Shown: positions 16,216-26,028 of the stretch, one piece after another
How the letters are laid out: every line of letters starts with the position of its first letter
How positions within the stretch are numbered: the stretch's first letter is position 1
Source: Trinickia caryophylli
GTDB taxonomy: Bacteria > Pseudomonadota > Gammaproteobacteria > Burkholderiales > Burkholderiaceae
Direction: 5' to 3'
DNA length: 64,000 bases
Assembly (NCBI RefSeq): GCF_034424545.1
Contig: NZ_CP139970.1
Coordinates: 3,720,001 to 3,784,000 of the forward strand
The notes under the pieces: generated by a model
What the model saw: only the letters and a program-made list of their open reading frames with translations
Database searches by the model: none
What the model was told of the DNA's origin: nothing
Made by a program: the position numbers and the translations under genes

Positions 16216-16556
16216 GTCCGTTGAAGCGCCTCGTCGGGCGGCGTGGTTTGGTAGAAGGAAAAGGACGTGCCAAAAGCATGCATTCGTTGATGCTTTGGCG
16301 GCCGGCCCGGGGCCGTCCCAGAAACACCAAGTACCACCTGCGCGGCGACGCCTCGGACGCACCGACATAGGCTCATGGTGCGGACGGCGGACGCCGTTCG
16401 ATGTGCCGGACACGGGAGCTCCGGGCGGCCGCGGCGGGTTTGCACGCGTTTCTCGGGCATGGCGCCGGTGGCCGAACTTTTACGTATATCGGTGCGTATA
16501 AGGCGATACGGCAGGGTGGCTGGTACCAAGAGAGTAACGCCAGAGCGGAATTCTTC
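16216..16556. other. Unassigned right end of the element
   Basis: About 340 bp between the transposase remnant and the right attachment site. Several frames are open on both strands, but none has a ribosome site or recognisable text. Probably scrambled insertion debris. Confidence 0.4.
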
Positions 16557-16579
16557 CGATTCCTCGTGGGGGGGCCAAA
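16557..16579. repeat. Right attachment site
   Basis: Exact 23-bp copy of the tRNA-Arg 3' end at 3691-3713, in direct orientation. The homology stops immediately on both sides. It marks the boundary between the element and the original chromosome. Confidence 0.9.
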
Positions 16580-16679
16580 GATTTGTGGCCGTCTATCGCC
16601 CGGATCTGCGCCCTTAGGCAAGGGATGCCTGCATAGGGGAGCCTGCTTCCACACCAGGCCGAACCAAGCCGAACGCGCG

Positions 16680-16701
16680 CCCCGCCCGAAAGCGGGGTTT
16701 T
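16680..16701 (+). terminator. Terminator, probably the original tRNA terminator
   Basis: CCCCGC, a six-base loop and GCGGGG followed by TTTT, about 100 bp beyond the right att site. Before integration it would have lain shortly downstream of the tRNA gene, which has no terminator of its own on the left side now. Confidence 0.65.
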
Positions 16702-16770
16702 CACATTCCGTTCCCGGCTCCAAGCCAAGCTTCCACGCCTGCGCCTGACGTAGCCGCGGGCGGGCGCTCA

Positions 16771-16875
16771 CTAGCCGGCGGCCGAGCGCCGCAGGCTGTA
16801 CAGATAGTCGGCGATGCGATTACCCGCAAGAACGGCGACCAGCAGGACGACGGAGACTTTCAGCAGGGGCTTCAT
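16771..16875 (-). CDS. Possible 34-residue membrane peptide
   Basis: MKPLLKVSVVLLVAVLAGNR followed by a short basic tail. One clear membrane-spanning segment with a basic start. No strong ribosome site, and not recognised as a known family; it may be a real small membrane protein or chance. Confidence 0.35.
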   Translation of the reverse strand: MKPLLKVSVVLLVAVLAGNRIADYLYSLRRSAAG

Positions 16876-16997
16876 GATCGGTTTCCGGTTGATTTGACGG
16901 CGGCATTCAGTGCATCCCTCGCGCCACAGAATGCTGTGAACCTGCCGAGGCGTTCATCGCGGCAAACGGGCGATGCAGTTGCAGTGGAGCGGCGCGC

Positions 16998-17192
16998 CTA
17001 CGATCCGTTCGTTGCACCGCCGCCAGCGCTGTCCGCACCCGGCGCCCCGACCTCCGGCGTATCGCGTACCGGCGCTTGATCCGGCTCGATATCCGTATCC
17101 GGCAGCGCTTCAGGCGTGCGCGCGGGCGGCGTGCCGCGCCCTATCTCCGATTGCGCCGGGTTGGTCTTTCTGTGCTCGGTGTCGTTTCCCAT
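16998..17192 (-). CDS. Small disordered hypothetical protein
   Basis: 64 residues rich in proline, alanine, glycine and acidic residues, with no hydrophobic core. Such low-complexity small proteins are common in Burkholderiaceae. Support is limited to an open frame with natural composition. Confidence 0.4.
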   Translation of the reverse strand: MGNDTEHRKTNPAQSEIGRGTPPARTPEALPDTDIEPDQAPVRDTPEVGAPGADSAGGGATNGS

Positions 17193-17758
17193 CGTTGCGG
17201 TTCCTCGATCGAAAGCAAAGCGCTATGCACTGCCGCACGCAGTCTCACTGCGGTCCGATTGCCGTTGATCGATCGAGCAACGCTCGTGCCGCGAGCGAAA
17301 TCGACGAGCGAGCCTTCATCTGTTCTCGCGGTGCCTGCTCTGCCAGTATTGCTTGGTGCTTCCGTATCTCGAAAGAGCGGCGGTCAACCATTAAATCAGT
17401 GGCAAGTGAGATTTTTCTGAATTTATAGGACGGAATGAAGGGAATATTCTGATTTGACTATTTCGAGATGACATTCGCAGGCGCAGCGGTTGTTGATCGC
17501 ATTGGCATCGGCTAGAATCGGTCGCCCATGCCGCGCCAGCGCTGGCGCGAGCGTTTCAATGACCGTCCGTCAGGGAGCGGCCGATTCCGAATTTTCTCGG
17601 GCGCGCATTGCGGATAATTCACAGAAATCGCAGGGCGATTATTTCAAGAATTGCGAGCGCCCGCGATTCGTGCCAGGTTGCGGGGCTGCTGGCGGTAATT
17701 GAATTCAGGCAAAACACATATTCGAATTAGCCAATGAGAGAAGCGAGGGCGAAAGCGC
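17193..17758. other. Intergenic region upstream of the T3SS regulators
   Basis: 566 bp without a convincing gene. It becomes AT-rich near 17390-17470 and again just before 17759. This suggests a regulatory region for the two-component operon that follows. I could not fix a promoter. Confidence 0.5.
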
Positions 17759-18424
17759 ATGAATTCCCGGAAGATCCTGTTATTGTCTCGGCCGAAACAC
17801 CGCATCAAGGTGGTTCTGCTCGACGATCACCCCATCGTCGCACTTGGCGTGGCAACCTATTTGCGCGACTTTGCCGACTTCGAGGTGGGCGCGATGGTTT
17901 CCACTGCCGACGAGTTGCTGGCTCAGATCGAGCAGGGCGGCTATGACGTCGCGCTCGTCGACTTTTACCTGCCTGACGACCGCGTAGACGGCGCGGCGTT
18001 CATTCGGCGGCTGCGCGCCAGCGCGCCGGAACTCGTGATCGTGGTGCTGTCGGCCGCACGCGCGGCCGATGCCGAATGCCTGTGCCACCGCGCCGGCGCC
18101 AACGCGTTTCTTGAAAAAGCGACGCCGCTGCCGCTGATCGCGGAGGTCGTGCGCGGCGCAGTCGGTGCCCCGCGCAAGTTCTTCGCCGTGCGCGGCGGCA
18201 GGATCGAAACGATCGTTCCGTTGCCGCGCGAAGATACGCTCTCGTCAGCCGAGGTCGAGATTCTCCGGTATATCGCCGAAGGCTTGTCCGTATCGCAGAC
18301 GGCCGCCCGCTTGCGGCGCAGCAAGAAGACCGTCAGTACGCACAAGCGCAGCGCGATGCGAAAGCTGCAGGTATCGGACGATCTCGGGCTTGCGCTTTAC
18401 CTGAAAGAGAAATTCCGCGCCTAA
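17759..18424 (+). CDS. NarL/FixJ-type response regulator
   Basis: 221 residues. Receiver domain with [14 protein letters not shown] and the phospho-acceptor at about D68 (LVDFYLPDD), the conserved lysine in FLEKAT, then a LuxR-type helix-turn-helix ([20 protein letters not shown]). It is followed 17 bp later by a hybrid kinase and then a phosphotransfer protein, so it is the output of an EvgAS/BvgAS-like relay. Its position at the edge of the T3SS island suggests that it controls secretion genes. Confidence 0.9.
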   Translation: MNSRKILLLSRPKHRIKVVLLDDHPIVALGVATYLRDFADFEVGAMVSTADELLAQIEQGGYDVALVDFYLPDDRVDGAAFIRRLRASAPELVIVVLSAARAADAECLCHRAGANAFLEKATPLPLIAEVVRGAVGAPRKFFAVRGGRIETIVPLPREDTLSSAEVEILRYIAEGLSVSQTAARLRRSKKTVSTHKRSAMRKLQVSDDLGLALYLKEKFRA

Positions 18425-18441
18425 GCCGCGCGGCTCGAGCC

Positions 18442-21400
18442 ATGGCGTTCGTGCATTCCTTCTCCACCCCGCGCCGGCTTCCGATCGGGCCGCAGCACGT
18501 CCCCCGGTGCCGGCGTTCGGCCGCGCACGGTCGGTGGCGCGGCGCCGCGCGGGTGGCGGCGCTTGTCGCGGTCGTCGCCGCCGGGCTGCTGTTCGGCGCG
18601 GCGCAGGCCGCTTACGGCGCAACCGGGGCGAGCCGGGGCAGCGCCGGGCCCGACGTGCTGCGCGTGGGCGACTACGACGACGGTGCGGGCCTGCCTGACG
18701 ACCCGCTCGGGCACGGCGCGCATCCGGGCCTCGGTCCGACAGTGCTGCATGCGATAGCCGGCCCGCACGGCATCATGCTCGTGCATCGCCGCTTCGCCTC
18801 GCTCGACGCGGCTCTTGCAGCCCTTGCCGCGGGCCGCATCGATCTCGTCGCGCTGCCTTGCTTTCGCGCGCAAAGCGATGCGCGTGTATGGCTGTCGGAG
18901 CCCTATGCGACCCCCCAGGCCGGCGCAGTCGTCAAAAAAGGCGGCTGGCGGCCGGCGGAGCTCGGCGATCTCGCCGGCCGGCGTCTCGCGCTGGAGCGCG
19001 GCGACGCCGGCAGTGTCGCGCAAAATTGGCTGCCCGCGGGTGTGCGCGTCTATGCCGACGACGCACACGCCGCGCTCGAGATGGTGGCCGACGGCCGCGC
19101 CGATGCCTTCATCGGCCTTTACGACACCAATGCCGCGCTCGTCGGCGCGGGCGGCTACGGCTCGCTCGCGGCGGTGGCTCTGCCGCTCGCCGTTCCGTTC
19201 TGCTTCGCCGCCAATCCGGCCGATGCCGCAACGGCATCGATCATCGAGGAGGGGCTCGCGCGGCTGCCGCCGCCGCGCCGCCGCGAGATGCAGTGGCAGC
19301 CGCTGCCGGGCGCACGCCCGGCGGCCGAGGCAAAACCGTTCGCGCTCACGGCCGAGGAAAAGCGTTGGGCCGCGGCGCATCGTGTCGTGCGCGTTGGCGT
19401 CGAGCGGCTGAACCGCCCCTACGATTTCGTCGACGACCGCGGCCAATGGCGCGGGCTCGGTGCGACGCTGCTCAAGCGGTTCGCGAGTGCGGCGCACCTC
19501 GATTTCAAACCCGTTCTGATCGATGACGCTCATACGCTCGACGAGGCACTGCGCGATGGCACGATCGATCTGGCGACCTCGTTCCCGGTCGGAACAGCCG
19601 CGCCCCCGGGGCTAGCGGTGACGCGCGCGTATGACAGCTTTCCATGGGCGCTCGTGAGCCGCGGCGACGACGCGTCGCGCAACGCTTCCCGCGTGGCCGC
19701 GAACGCCTGGCGCATGCGGCAGTTGCAGCCGGCGCCGAACCAGCACGGCCTGACCGTCGTGCCGCGAGAGCGGGCCGCCGACGCTTTGCGCGCCGTGCTG
19801 GCCGGCAACGCCGACGTGGCGCTCGTTAACGCCTTGATGGCCGAAGAGTTGCGTGACCGCTACGCCGATGGCCGGCTCAACGTCGACGCGGCGGCAGCGG
19901 GCATCGAGCGGATCGGCTTTGCGGCGTCCAGCCGCGATGCGCCGCTCGCGGCGATGCTCGATCGCTATCTCGCGTCCTATACCCCGAGCGAGCTTGCGCG
20001 GCTCGCGAGCGGCTCCCGGCCCGTATCGGTGCTGCTCGGCTACGAAAAGCGGGCCGTGATCGGGCTCGCGCTCGGCGCGTCCATGATCGTGTTCGCCGTG
20101 CTGTTCACACTGCTGTCCACATACTGGCGCACGCGCGCGGCTAGGCGCGCCGCCGAGGCGGCAAGGCTCGAAGCGGTGGCGTCGCGCGAACGCGCCGAAG
20201 CCGCCGACCGGGCGAAGTCGGCGTTCGTGGCGATGATGAGCCACGAAATCCGCACGCCGATGAACGGCATCATCGGCGTGCTCGATCTCTTCGACGCGAT
20301 GACGCTCACGCCGCAGCAGCGCCGCTATCTCGACGTCGCGCAACGCTCCGGGCGGCTCATGCTGCGCGTGATCGACGATACGCTCGATTACCTGAAGATG
20401 GAGCAGGGGGCGCTCGCGCTCGAAGTCGCGCCGTTCGACCTGCCTGGGCTCGCCGCCGCGGTGGTGGAACTGCACGCGCCGCTCGCCGCGCGCAAGCGGC
20501 TGCCGATTGTGCTTGCCGCCATGCCGCATTTCGATTGCGCGGTAGTGGGCGACGAAGCGCGCATCAACCAGATCTTGACGAACCTGCTCAGCAACGCGGT
20601 GCGCTTCACCCAGGCGGGCATGGTGCAACTCGAATTGAGACGTCACGCGGCGCGCGGCGGCAACAAGATCCAACTCGTGGTCAGCGATACGGGCTGCGGC
20701 ATCTCCGAGGCGTACCGGCCGCGGCTTTTCGTGCCGTTCACGCAGCAGGACGGTTCGACGACGCGCCGCTACGGCGGGACAGGACTCGGGCTGTCGATCG
20801 TCAAGCGGCTCGTCGACGCCATGGGCGGCACCATCGACGTACGCAGCGAGTGCGGCGCAGGTACGCGTGTGAGCGTCGAGTTGCCGCTCGTGTGGGGCGA
20901 GCCGGCACGGCGCTGGCCGGCGCTCGCGCCGATGCGCGCACGCGTATGCATCGAGCCGTGCGCTATGGCGGCCGCGGTTCGTGCCATGTTGGCGAAGCTC
21001 GGCATCGAGCGCGTCGTCGGCGAGGGCGAGACGGCTGACGTCGCAATATCGCTCGATACGGCCGGCGCCATCGTCGTGGCGCGTGCAGGCAGAGACGGAG
21101 CGCATGTGCGCTCGATCGACGATTTCATCGAGGCGCTCGCCGAAGCGATGCCGTCGCGCGGCGCCGATGCGCGCTCGCTCGCCGGCCGTGTGGGCGCCGG
21201 CCCCGATGCGCCCCCAGCGCCTTGGCTGCAGCGGGGCGAAGTGCTCGAGCGTATGCCCTATGAGCGCGTCCTCGTCGTCGAGGACAACGAAGTGAACCGC
21301 GACATCATCGTGCGGCAACTCGCGACGATGGGCGTCCAGGCGCGTACGGCGGCCGACGGAATGGAAGGCTACGCCTGCTGGGCTGAGGGGAAACCGGAAC

Positions 21401-21669
21401 TTGTCCTGCTCGATTGCCACATGCCGCGCATGGACGGCTACTCGATGGCGCGGCGCATCCGGGCCCGCGAGGCGCGCGAGGCGGCGCGTGGGCGAGCGGT
21501 GCGACGAACGACGATCGTGGCCATCAGCGCGAATGCGACAGCGGATGACGTTCGACTCTGCCGCGAGGCAGGCATGGACGATTACCTGTCGAAGCCGATC
21601 ACACGCCGCAAGCTTGCGGCTGTCCTGGACCCCTGGAAGGAGCTGGCCAGTGCATCCGAACCTGGATGA
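18442..21669 (+). CDS. BvgS/EvgS-like hybrid sensor kinase
   Basis: 1075 residues. Signal anchor, then two periplasmic solute-binding-type sensor domains (about 70-280 and 310-520), a transmembrane helix near 545-565, a dimerisation domain with H601 in [12 protein letters not shown], and an ATPase domain ([21 protein letters not shown]). A linker follows, then a receiver domain with D991 ([11 protein letters not shown]). No phosphotransfer domain is fused; it is supplied by the next gene. It senses an unknown periplasmic ligand and passes phosphate to the regulator upstream. Confidence 0.92.
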   Translation: MAFVHSFSTPRRLPIGPQHVPRCRRSAAHGRWRGAARVAALVAVVAAGLLFGAAQAAYGATGASRGSAGPDVLRVGDYDDGAGLPDDPLGHGAHPGLGPTVLHAIAGPHGIMLVHRRFASLDAALAALAAGRIDLVALPCFRAQSDARVWLSEPYATPQAGAVVKKGGWRPAELGDLAGRRLALERGDAGSVAQNWLPAGVRVYADDAHAALEMVADGRADAFIGLYDTNAALVGAGGYGSLAAVALPLAVPFCFAANPADAATASIIEEGLARLPPPRRREMQWQPLPGARPAAEAKPFALTAEEKRWAAAHRVVRVGVERLNRPYDFVDDRGQWRGLGATLLKRFASAAHLDFKPVLIDDAHTLDEALRDGTIDLATSFPVGTAAPPGLAVTRAYDSFPWALVSRGDDASRNASRVAANAWRMRQLQPAPNQHGLTVVPRERAADALRAVLAGNADVALVNALMAEELRDRYADGRLNVDAAAAGIERIGFAASSRDAPLAAMLDRYLASYTPSELARLASGSRPVSVLLGYEKRAVIGLALGASMIVFAVLFTLLSTYWRTRAARRAAEAARLEAVASRERAEAADRAKSAFVAMMSHEIRTPMNGIIGVLDLFDAMTLTPQQRRYLDVAQRSGRLMLRVIDDTLDYLKMEQGALALEVAPFDLPGLAAAVVELHAPLAARKRLPIVLAAMPHFDCAVVGDEARINQILTNLLSNAVRFTQAGMVQLELRRHAARGGNKIQLVVSDTGCGISEAYRPRLFVPFTQQDGSTTRRYGGTGLGLSIVKRLVDAMGGTIDVRSECGAGTRVSVELPLVWGEPARRWPALAPMRARVCIEPCAMAAAVRAMLAKLGIERVVGEGETADVAISLDTAGAIVVARAGRDGAHVRSIDDFIEALAEAMPSRGADARSLAGRVGAGPDAPPAPWLQRGEVLERMPYERVLVVEDNEVNRDIIVRQLATMGVQARTAADGMEGYACWAEGKPELVLLDCHMPRMDGYSMARRIRAREAREAARGRAVRRTTIVAISANATADDVRLCREAGMDDYLSKPITRRKLAAVLDPWKELASASEPG

Positions 21670-22045
21670 GCCGAATCATGCCTGCCGGTTTTCGCTCGCT
21701 GAGCTGGCGGCGCTGTACGACGCCCGGGCGCTCGGGTCTCTGATCGCGCGCGCGCTCGATCAGTTGCGTAGGGACGGTACGGCGCTCGACGCGCATCTTG
21801 CCGCGGGCGCGTTCGCCGAGGCCGCGCACGTGCTTCACAAAATGAAAGGTACGGTTTCGTTCTTCGCGCAGGACGAGTGCCCGCTCGCGGCGCTCCACAG
21901 CGCGGAAGCTGCGCTGCGCCTCGGCGATCGGGGGGCGCTCGCCGCCGCGTTGCCCGAGGCGCGGCGCGTGTTCGCCGCGCTCGAACAGACGCTCGCGGCG
22001 CATCTTGCCCGAAGCGCGCAGCGCATCCCGCCGCCGACGCTCTGA
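21650..22045 (+). CDS. Separate histidine phosphotransfer (Hpt) protein
   Basis: 131 residues from a GTG at 21650, preceded by AAGGAG and overlapping the kinase end by 20 bp in another frame. The phosphate-accepting site is H63 in [13 protein letters not shown] (HxxKG motif). In most EvgS-like kinases this domain is fused; here it is its own gene. It should carry phosphate from D991 of the kinase to the response regulator. Confidence 0.82.
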   Translation: MHPNLDEPNHACRFSLAELAALYDARALGSLIARALDQLRRDGTALDAHLAAGAFAEAAHVLHKMKGTVSFFAQDECPLAALHSAEAALRLGDRGALAAALPEARRVFAALEQTLAAHLARSAQRIPPPTL

Positions 22046-22245
22046 GATCGCGCTGCACGGGGACCGTGGCGCGGTGAAGCGACTATCGGGTGATGCCGAG
22101 CCTCGCAGGTGCGTTCTGGCTGCAAGCAGGACGCAAGTAAGTCGGTCCTAGATTCGAGCGCGCGCGCGTCGATCCGCCGCGGTTCGCCAAAAGTGTCGCC
22201 TCTCTTCACTACGCTCGAAGCGCATAACGATAAAGGGGAGTTGCG

Positions 22246-25200
22246 ATGCGGATTTCAGTGGCCCGACATTCTGGTTCCGATTGGGGCATGCCGCCAGAGC
22301 CGGCGCCGACGGAGGGGCTCGAACCGGCACCCGGGCCCGCTCCCGCGTTGGCCGCACAAAAAACAATGCAAGCGCTTGCCGGCGGAGGCCGCACGCCCGA
22401 CGGTGCCATCGCAAGGGCGGCGGCGTTGTCGGCAGGCGAACTCGTTGCGGCTCGGCTGCGTCGCGCGGTGGCGGTTGTCGACGCATCCGCGGCGGCCGTC
22501 GGCTGTCCGGCCGATGCGCCTGCGCACGCGCGGCTCGACGAGGACACGCGGGCGCTCGCTCAAATCGGCGCATCGCTGCGGGAATGGGTGGACCCCGAAA
22601 AGGCGGCCGAGTACGCAACCAGCCCGAGCAAGCTGCTCCAAGCCGTGGCGGATCACAACCGGCGCGCGGTTCCGTTCGATTTCCAGATATGGCCGGATCC
22701 GGCGCTGCTCGAAGACGAAGGTGTTTTCGACGCGGCGGCGGTGCTTCACCGCCGGCTGAACGACGGTTCGCTCACGAACGAGGCGGGTGACGAGGCCTGT
22801 GCGTCGATCAGCGAGATGCGCTCGAGCTTCGTCGACGCATTGCGCGAGGACTACGCGAAGGAGCGCACGCTTGCCGCGTTGCTCGGCCCGTCCGGGCAAG
22901 CATTGCAGGAGACACCGTTTTTCGATGGGTTCGCCATTCGCCACGCGAAAGGCAAGTCGTTCGATGATCTCCTGACCCTCGACGGCGTCTCGCGCGACCC
23001 CGCATTTCGGGCACTCGATATCGACAAGCGTCGGCGTCTGCTGGAAGAAAAGTTCGCGCAGATGGCGGAAAGCGCGAATTTCACGATCGGCTCGGTCGAG
23101 CATTCGCTGGCCACGGCCCTCATGCGTGTCTACAGCTATCAACGCCAGGAGATGCCCCCGAACCTCGTGTCGTCCGCCGATCTGCTCGCGGCGTTTCAAA
23201 GCGTCGAGCAGGCATGGGAGCAATCCGGCACCTATCCGTATCACCCGCGCTTGCTCTTTGCCGCCCATCTCGCACGCACGAACGACGTGAAACTGATGAG
23301 CCCCGACGATCTCATACTGATCTACGAGAATCAGGTGGCCGACGTGGCGCGCGACGCGGAGGCGAACGGCCACCCTGTCGCGCTTTCGTGGATCGAGGCC
23401 CGCTTGTCGCGCTTCGACCAGCGCGGCGTGAAATGGCACCAGCAGGGCGACGAGGTGAAGACGCGCGCGATCGAGGCGCTTTTCGACGCGCTGGCGGAGG
23501 CCGCCGATGGCGACGAGCCCATTGCGGAGTTCGCGCGCAAGATCCGCAAAAAAGGCACGCTGAGCGGCGAGCGGTTGATCGCGGCGGATAAGCAAAGCCG
23601 TACGAATGTGCTGCTCGCCTATGCCAACGAGCGCGCGCTGGCCGCGTTCGGCGAGCCGCCGCGCTTCGATCGACGCCACGCGGCGGCCGCGATTCTCGCG
23701 GCGCAGGGCATTGATGCGGACGCACTGGCCGACGAACGCGAATACGTGTTGGCGAGCGACAACCCGAATGTGTCGACGCGCAAATTCGGCTCGATCGTCG
23801 ACGAATTCCTCGATCGGGCGGACTGGACCGGGTTGGTGGGCTCTCGCATGTGGCTTTCGCCGGACCAGCAGATCGTGCCGCGGGAGGCGCTCGAGCAGGC
23901 GGAGCGGCGCTTCAACACCGCGCTGCTCCACGACCCATGGGTGGTGACGCGTGCCAAGGAGATGCTGCGCGCGAAGGGGCTCGTACCCAACGCGCAGGCG
24001 GTCACGGCGCAGGTTGCCGCGATCGCGGCCGATTTCGTGACGGAGACCGAGACGCACCGTCGTGCGGTGAGAGGCTTCGAAACCTGGATCGGCACGGTGC
24101 CCGTAGCCGGACCGCTTTATAACATCGAAGAGGGCGTGCGCCACCACGATGCCGCGCGCGCGGCGCTCGGATTTCTTTTTTTGGGCGTCGATCTTTTCGA
24201 TCTGTCGATGAGTGGAGGGGGCGGGCGAAGCGGGGTGGCCGCCGAGCATCCTGTCTCCGTGAGGTTCCGTCACGCCACGGCGCGCGTCGATGGCGCGAGC
24301 GTCGATATCGCCACGCATCCGCTCGTCGTCGACGCACTCACGCGCACCACCCCGATCGCGCTGCGCGACGCCAGCGTGCCCGCCGCGGCCAAGCCTGTCG
24401 CACGGCGCGTTCGGAGCGGGGAAAAGCAAGTCCGTTGGCGAGACTACGACGTCGTGCACCTCGCGGACGAAGACCGGATCATCCCCGTTTCGAACCGCAA
24501 TGGCGCTTTCTACGAGGTCGACTGGCGCACCGGGCAGCGCGCGCGCGGCGCAGCGCCCATCGAGCGCGATCCGGCAACAGGCCGCTTTTATACGGAGCGC
24601 CGCGCCGCGCGACCCACGGGCGCATCCGATGTCGAAGCGCGGATGACTGTGGAGCAGGTCAAGGCGATCCTGCTGCGTGCGCGCGATGCGAGCGTGCTCG
24701 ACTTCGAGGCGTTCTTCGACGAGAGCTTCTCGCTCGGCACCGCGAGCGCGCGCTCATCGACGTTCGACGCGAAGGCGTTCTACAGCGAGATCTATCGCAC
24801 GAGCGCCACGTTTCGTCGGCTGGCCAACCGCTTTTCCGAGATGGACAGTCGCCTGCGCAACGGTACGCGAGGCGCATGGAAGAAATGGGACATGGTGATC
24901 GGCGACGCGGGCCCGCTCGGCTCGCCGACCAAGGCCTTTACCGACTTCGACTACAAGCGGATCTATATCCCGGCCGATAGCGACATCGAGGCGATGCCAT
25001 ACGTCACGGCCTCTGGCACCGCGAACGTTGCGCGCGAGCAACTGTATCTGCAGGAGATGATTCATGCGCTGACGGGCGCACGCGATCCGGTGCGAAGCAT
25101 CGACATGATGAACCGCGGCGCCGCCGTCTATTTCACCGACAAGATTCTGAGCGAGGCCGGCCACAGTTTTGCGGAACGGGTGATGTTCCGGCGACAGGAC

Positions 25201-26028
25201 CCGGTGCACGATCCGGCCTCGCACGATACGATCGACCGCCATCGTCAGGTTGCCACCGCGTATGCACAGGCCGAGAACCGCGCGCTCGATCCGATCGTCG
25301 ATGCGGGCGCGGGATTAGCGGGTGACGGCGTGGTCGAAGGCACGGAAATCGCTTCGCGTCAGACCGTACGAGACGCCAAGGAAATCGTTGATGCTGTGGC
25401 GGACGAGGACGACGACGTATTTCTTTCCTGGGACCTTTACGAAGCGAAATTCAAAAAGAACTTTGGATTTTTCGTGGGCGATGGACGGCCGACGGAGGTT
25501 GCGGCGGCCGATGCAAAATTGCTGTCGGACTTTTTCAGCAGGCTTTATCGCAGAAGCGCTATTTTTCGGCGCTTGTTCGACGATATGCCGACGCTCGGCC
25601 GTGTGGGCGATCAGCCGCCCTGGAAATTCATGCTCGATCAGACGCCGCCAGCCAGTGCCGGTGCCCATGCCGCGCCGGGCGCCGGGGGCGGCGGCGAGCG
25701 CAAGATCTATCTGATGCAGGAGAACGTGCGCTACCTGAGCGAGAAGGGGCTGGCCGAACTCGAGATCGAGCGCCGGCTGGCGTGGGACATGGTGCAGGCG
25801 ATGACGTCGTTCGAGCCGCCGACGGGCGAAGCGGCCCTCACGAACCGCGGGGGCGCCGTCTATCTGACCAACCTCATCCTCGAGGATGCGGGCTTCCATT
25901 ATCCGCGGCAACTCGTGGCGGCACTCGTGAGCGCTGACGATGCGGCAGGCGAGGCGGGCCTTCTCGCTCGGCTGACGGCGGCCTCGCGTAGCGCGGCCGC
26001 CGAAGACGGCTATCTCGTTCGGGCGTGA
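22246..26028 (+). CDS. Large putative T3SS effector with duplicated C-terminal domain
   Basis: 1260 residues, no signal peptide, and a disordered proline/alanine-rich start typical of secreted effectors. A mostly helical middle contains one hydrophobic patch near 620-650. The C-terminus holds two copies of one domain (about 815-970 and 1045-1235). Shared landmarks are FYSEIYRTSATFRRL / FFSRLYRRSAIFRRL and NRGAAVYFTDKILSEAG / NRGGAVYLTNLILEDAG. Copy 1 has QEMIHALTG (936-944), close to the HExxH zinc site of NleD-type (M91) proteases but with Q for the first H. Copy 2 has WDMVQAM, with no histidine. Secretion is inferred from position, directly before sctV. Confidence 0.6.
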   Translation: MRISVARHSGSDWGMPPEPAPTEGLEPAPGPAPALAAQKTMQALAGGGRTPDGAIARAAALSAGELVAARLRRAVAVVDASAAAVGCPADAPAHARLDEDTRALAQIGASLREWVDPEKAAEYATSPSKLLQAVADHNRRAVPFDFQIWPDPALLEDEGVFDAAAVLHRRLNDGSLTNEAGDEACASISEMRSSFVDALREDYAKERTLAALLGPSGQALQETPFFDGFAIRHAKGKSFDDLLTLDGVSRDPAFRALDIDKRRRLLEEKFAQMAESANFTIGSVEHSLATALMRVYSYQRQEMPPNLVSSADLLAAFQSVEQAWEQSGTYPYHPRLLFAAHLARTNDVKLMSPDDLILIYENQVADVARDAEANGHPVALSWIEARLSRFDQRGVKWHQQGDEVKTRAIEALFDALAEAADGDEPIAEFARKIRKKGTLSGERLIAADKQSRTNVLLAYANERALAAFGEPPRFDRRHAAAAILAAQGIDADALADEREYVLASDNPNVSTRKFGSIVDEFLDRADWTGLVGSRMWLSPDQQIVPREALEQAERRFNTALLHDPWVVTRAKEMLRAKGLVPNAQAVTAQVAAIAADFVTETETHRRAVRGFETWIGTVPVAGPLYNIEEGVRHHDAARAALGFLFLGVDLFDLSMSGGGGRSGVAAEHPVSVRFRHATARVDGASVDIATHPLVVDALTRTTPIALRDASVPAAAKPVARRVRSGEKQVRWRDYDVVHLADEDRIIPVSNRNGAFYEVDWRTGQRARGAAPIERDPATGRFYTERRAARPTGASDVEARMTVEQVKAILLRARDASVLDFEAFFDESFSLGTASARSSTFDAKAFYSEIYRTSATFRRLANRFSEMDSRLRNGTRGAWKKWDMVIGDAGPLGSPTKAFTDFDYKRIYIPADSDIEAMPYVTASGTANVAREQLYLQEMIHALTGARDPVRSIDMMNRGAAVYFTDKILSEAGHSFAERVMFRRQDPVHDPASHDTIDRHRQVATAYAQAENRALDPIVDAGAGLAGDGVVEGTEIASRQTVRDAKEIVDAVADEDDDVFLSWDLYEAKFKKNFGFFVGDGRPTEVAAADAKLLSDFFSRLYRRSAIFRRLFDDMPTLGRVGDQPPWKFMLDQTPPASAGAHAAPGAGGGGERKIYLMQENVRYLSEKGLAELEIERRLAWDMVQAMTSFEPPTGEAALTNRGGAVYLTNLILEDAGFHYPRQLVAALVSADDAAGEAGLLARLTAASRSAAAEDGYLVRA

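Larger units (their letters stand above)
3714..16579 (+). mobile_element. Integrative element / phage satellite at tRNA-Arg
   Basis: The segment between the two 23-bp repeats, about 12.9 kb. Gene order: tyrosine integrase, antitoxin and Doc, small phage-type genes, excisionase divergent from a DUF4224 gene, C4-like RNA, hypothetical operon, tandem paralogous pair, AlpA-like regulator, replication initiator, primase-helicase, small genes, truncated Doc, IS3-type remnant. Replication and integration functions are present, but no capsid, tail, terminase or lysis gene is recognisable. That suggests a P4-like satellite rather than a complete prophage. The central part is visibly richer in A and T than the flanking chromosome. 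Several core genes are frameshifted. Confidence 0.85.

Noticed and set aside
17076..17420. 114-codon plus-strand frame before the regulators
   Set aside because: Arginine-rich, no family, and convergent with a slightly more natural minus-strand small gene; treated as non-coding.
19612..21420. 602-codon minus-strand frame opposite the sensor kinase
   Set aside because: The plus strand holds complete kinase motifs; the antisense text is unnatural.
22255..24459. 734-codon minus-strand frame opposite the effector gene
   Set aside because: Antisense open frame caused by high third-position GC; no motif or ribosome site.
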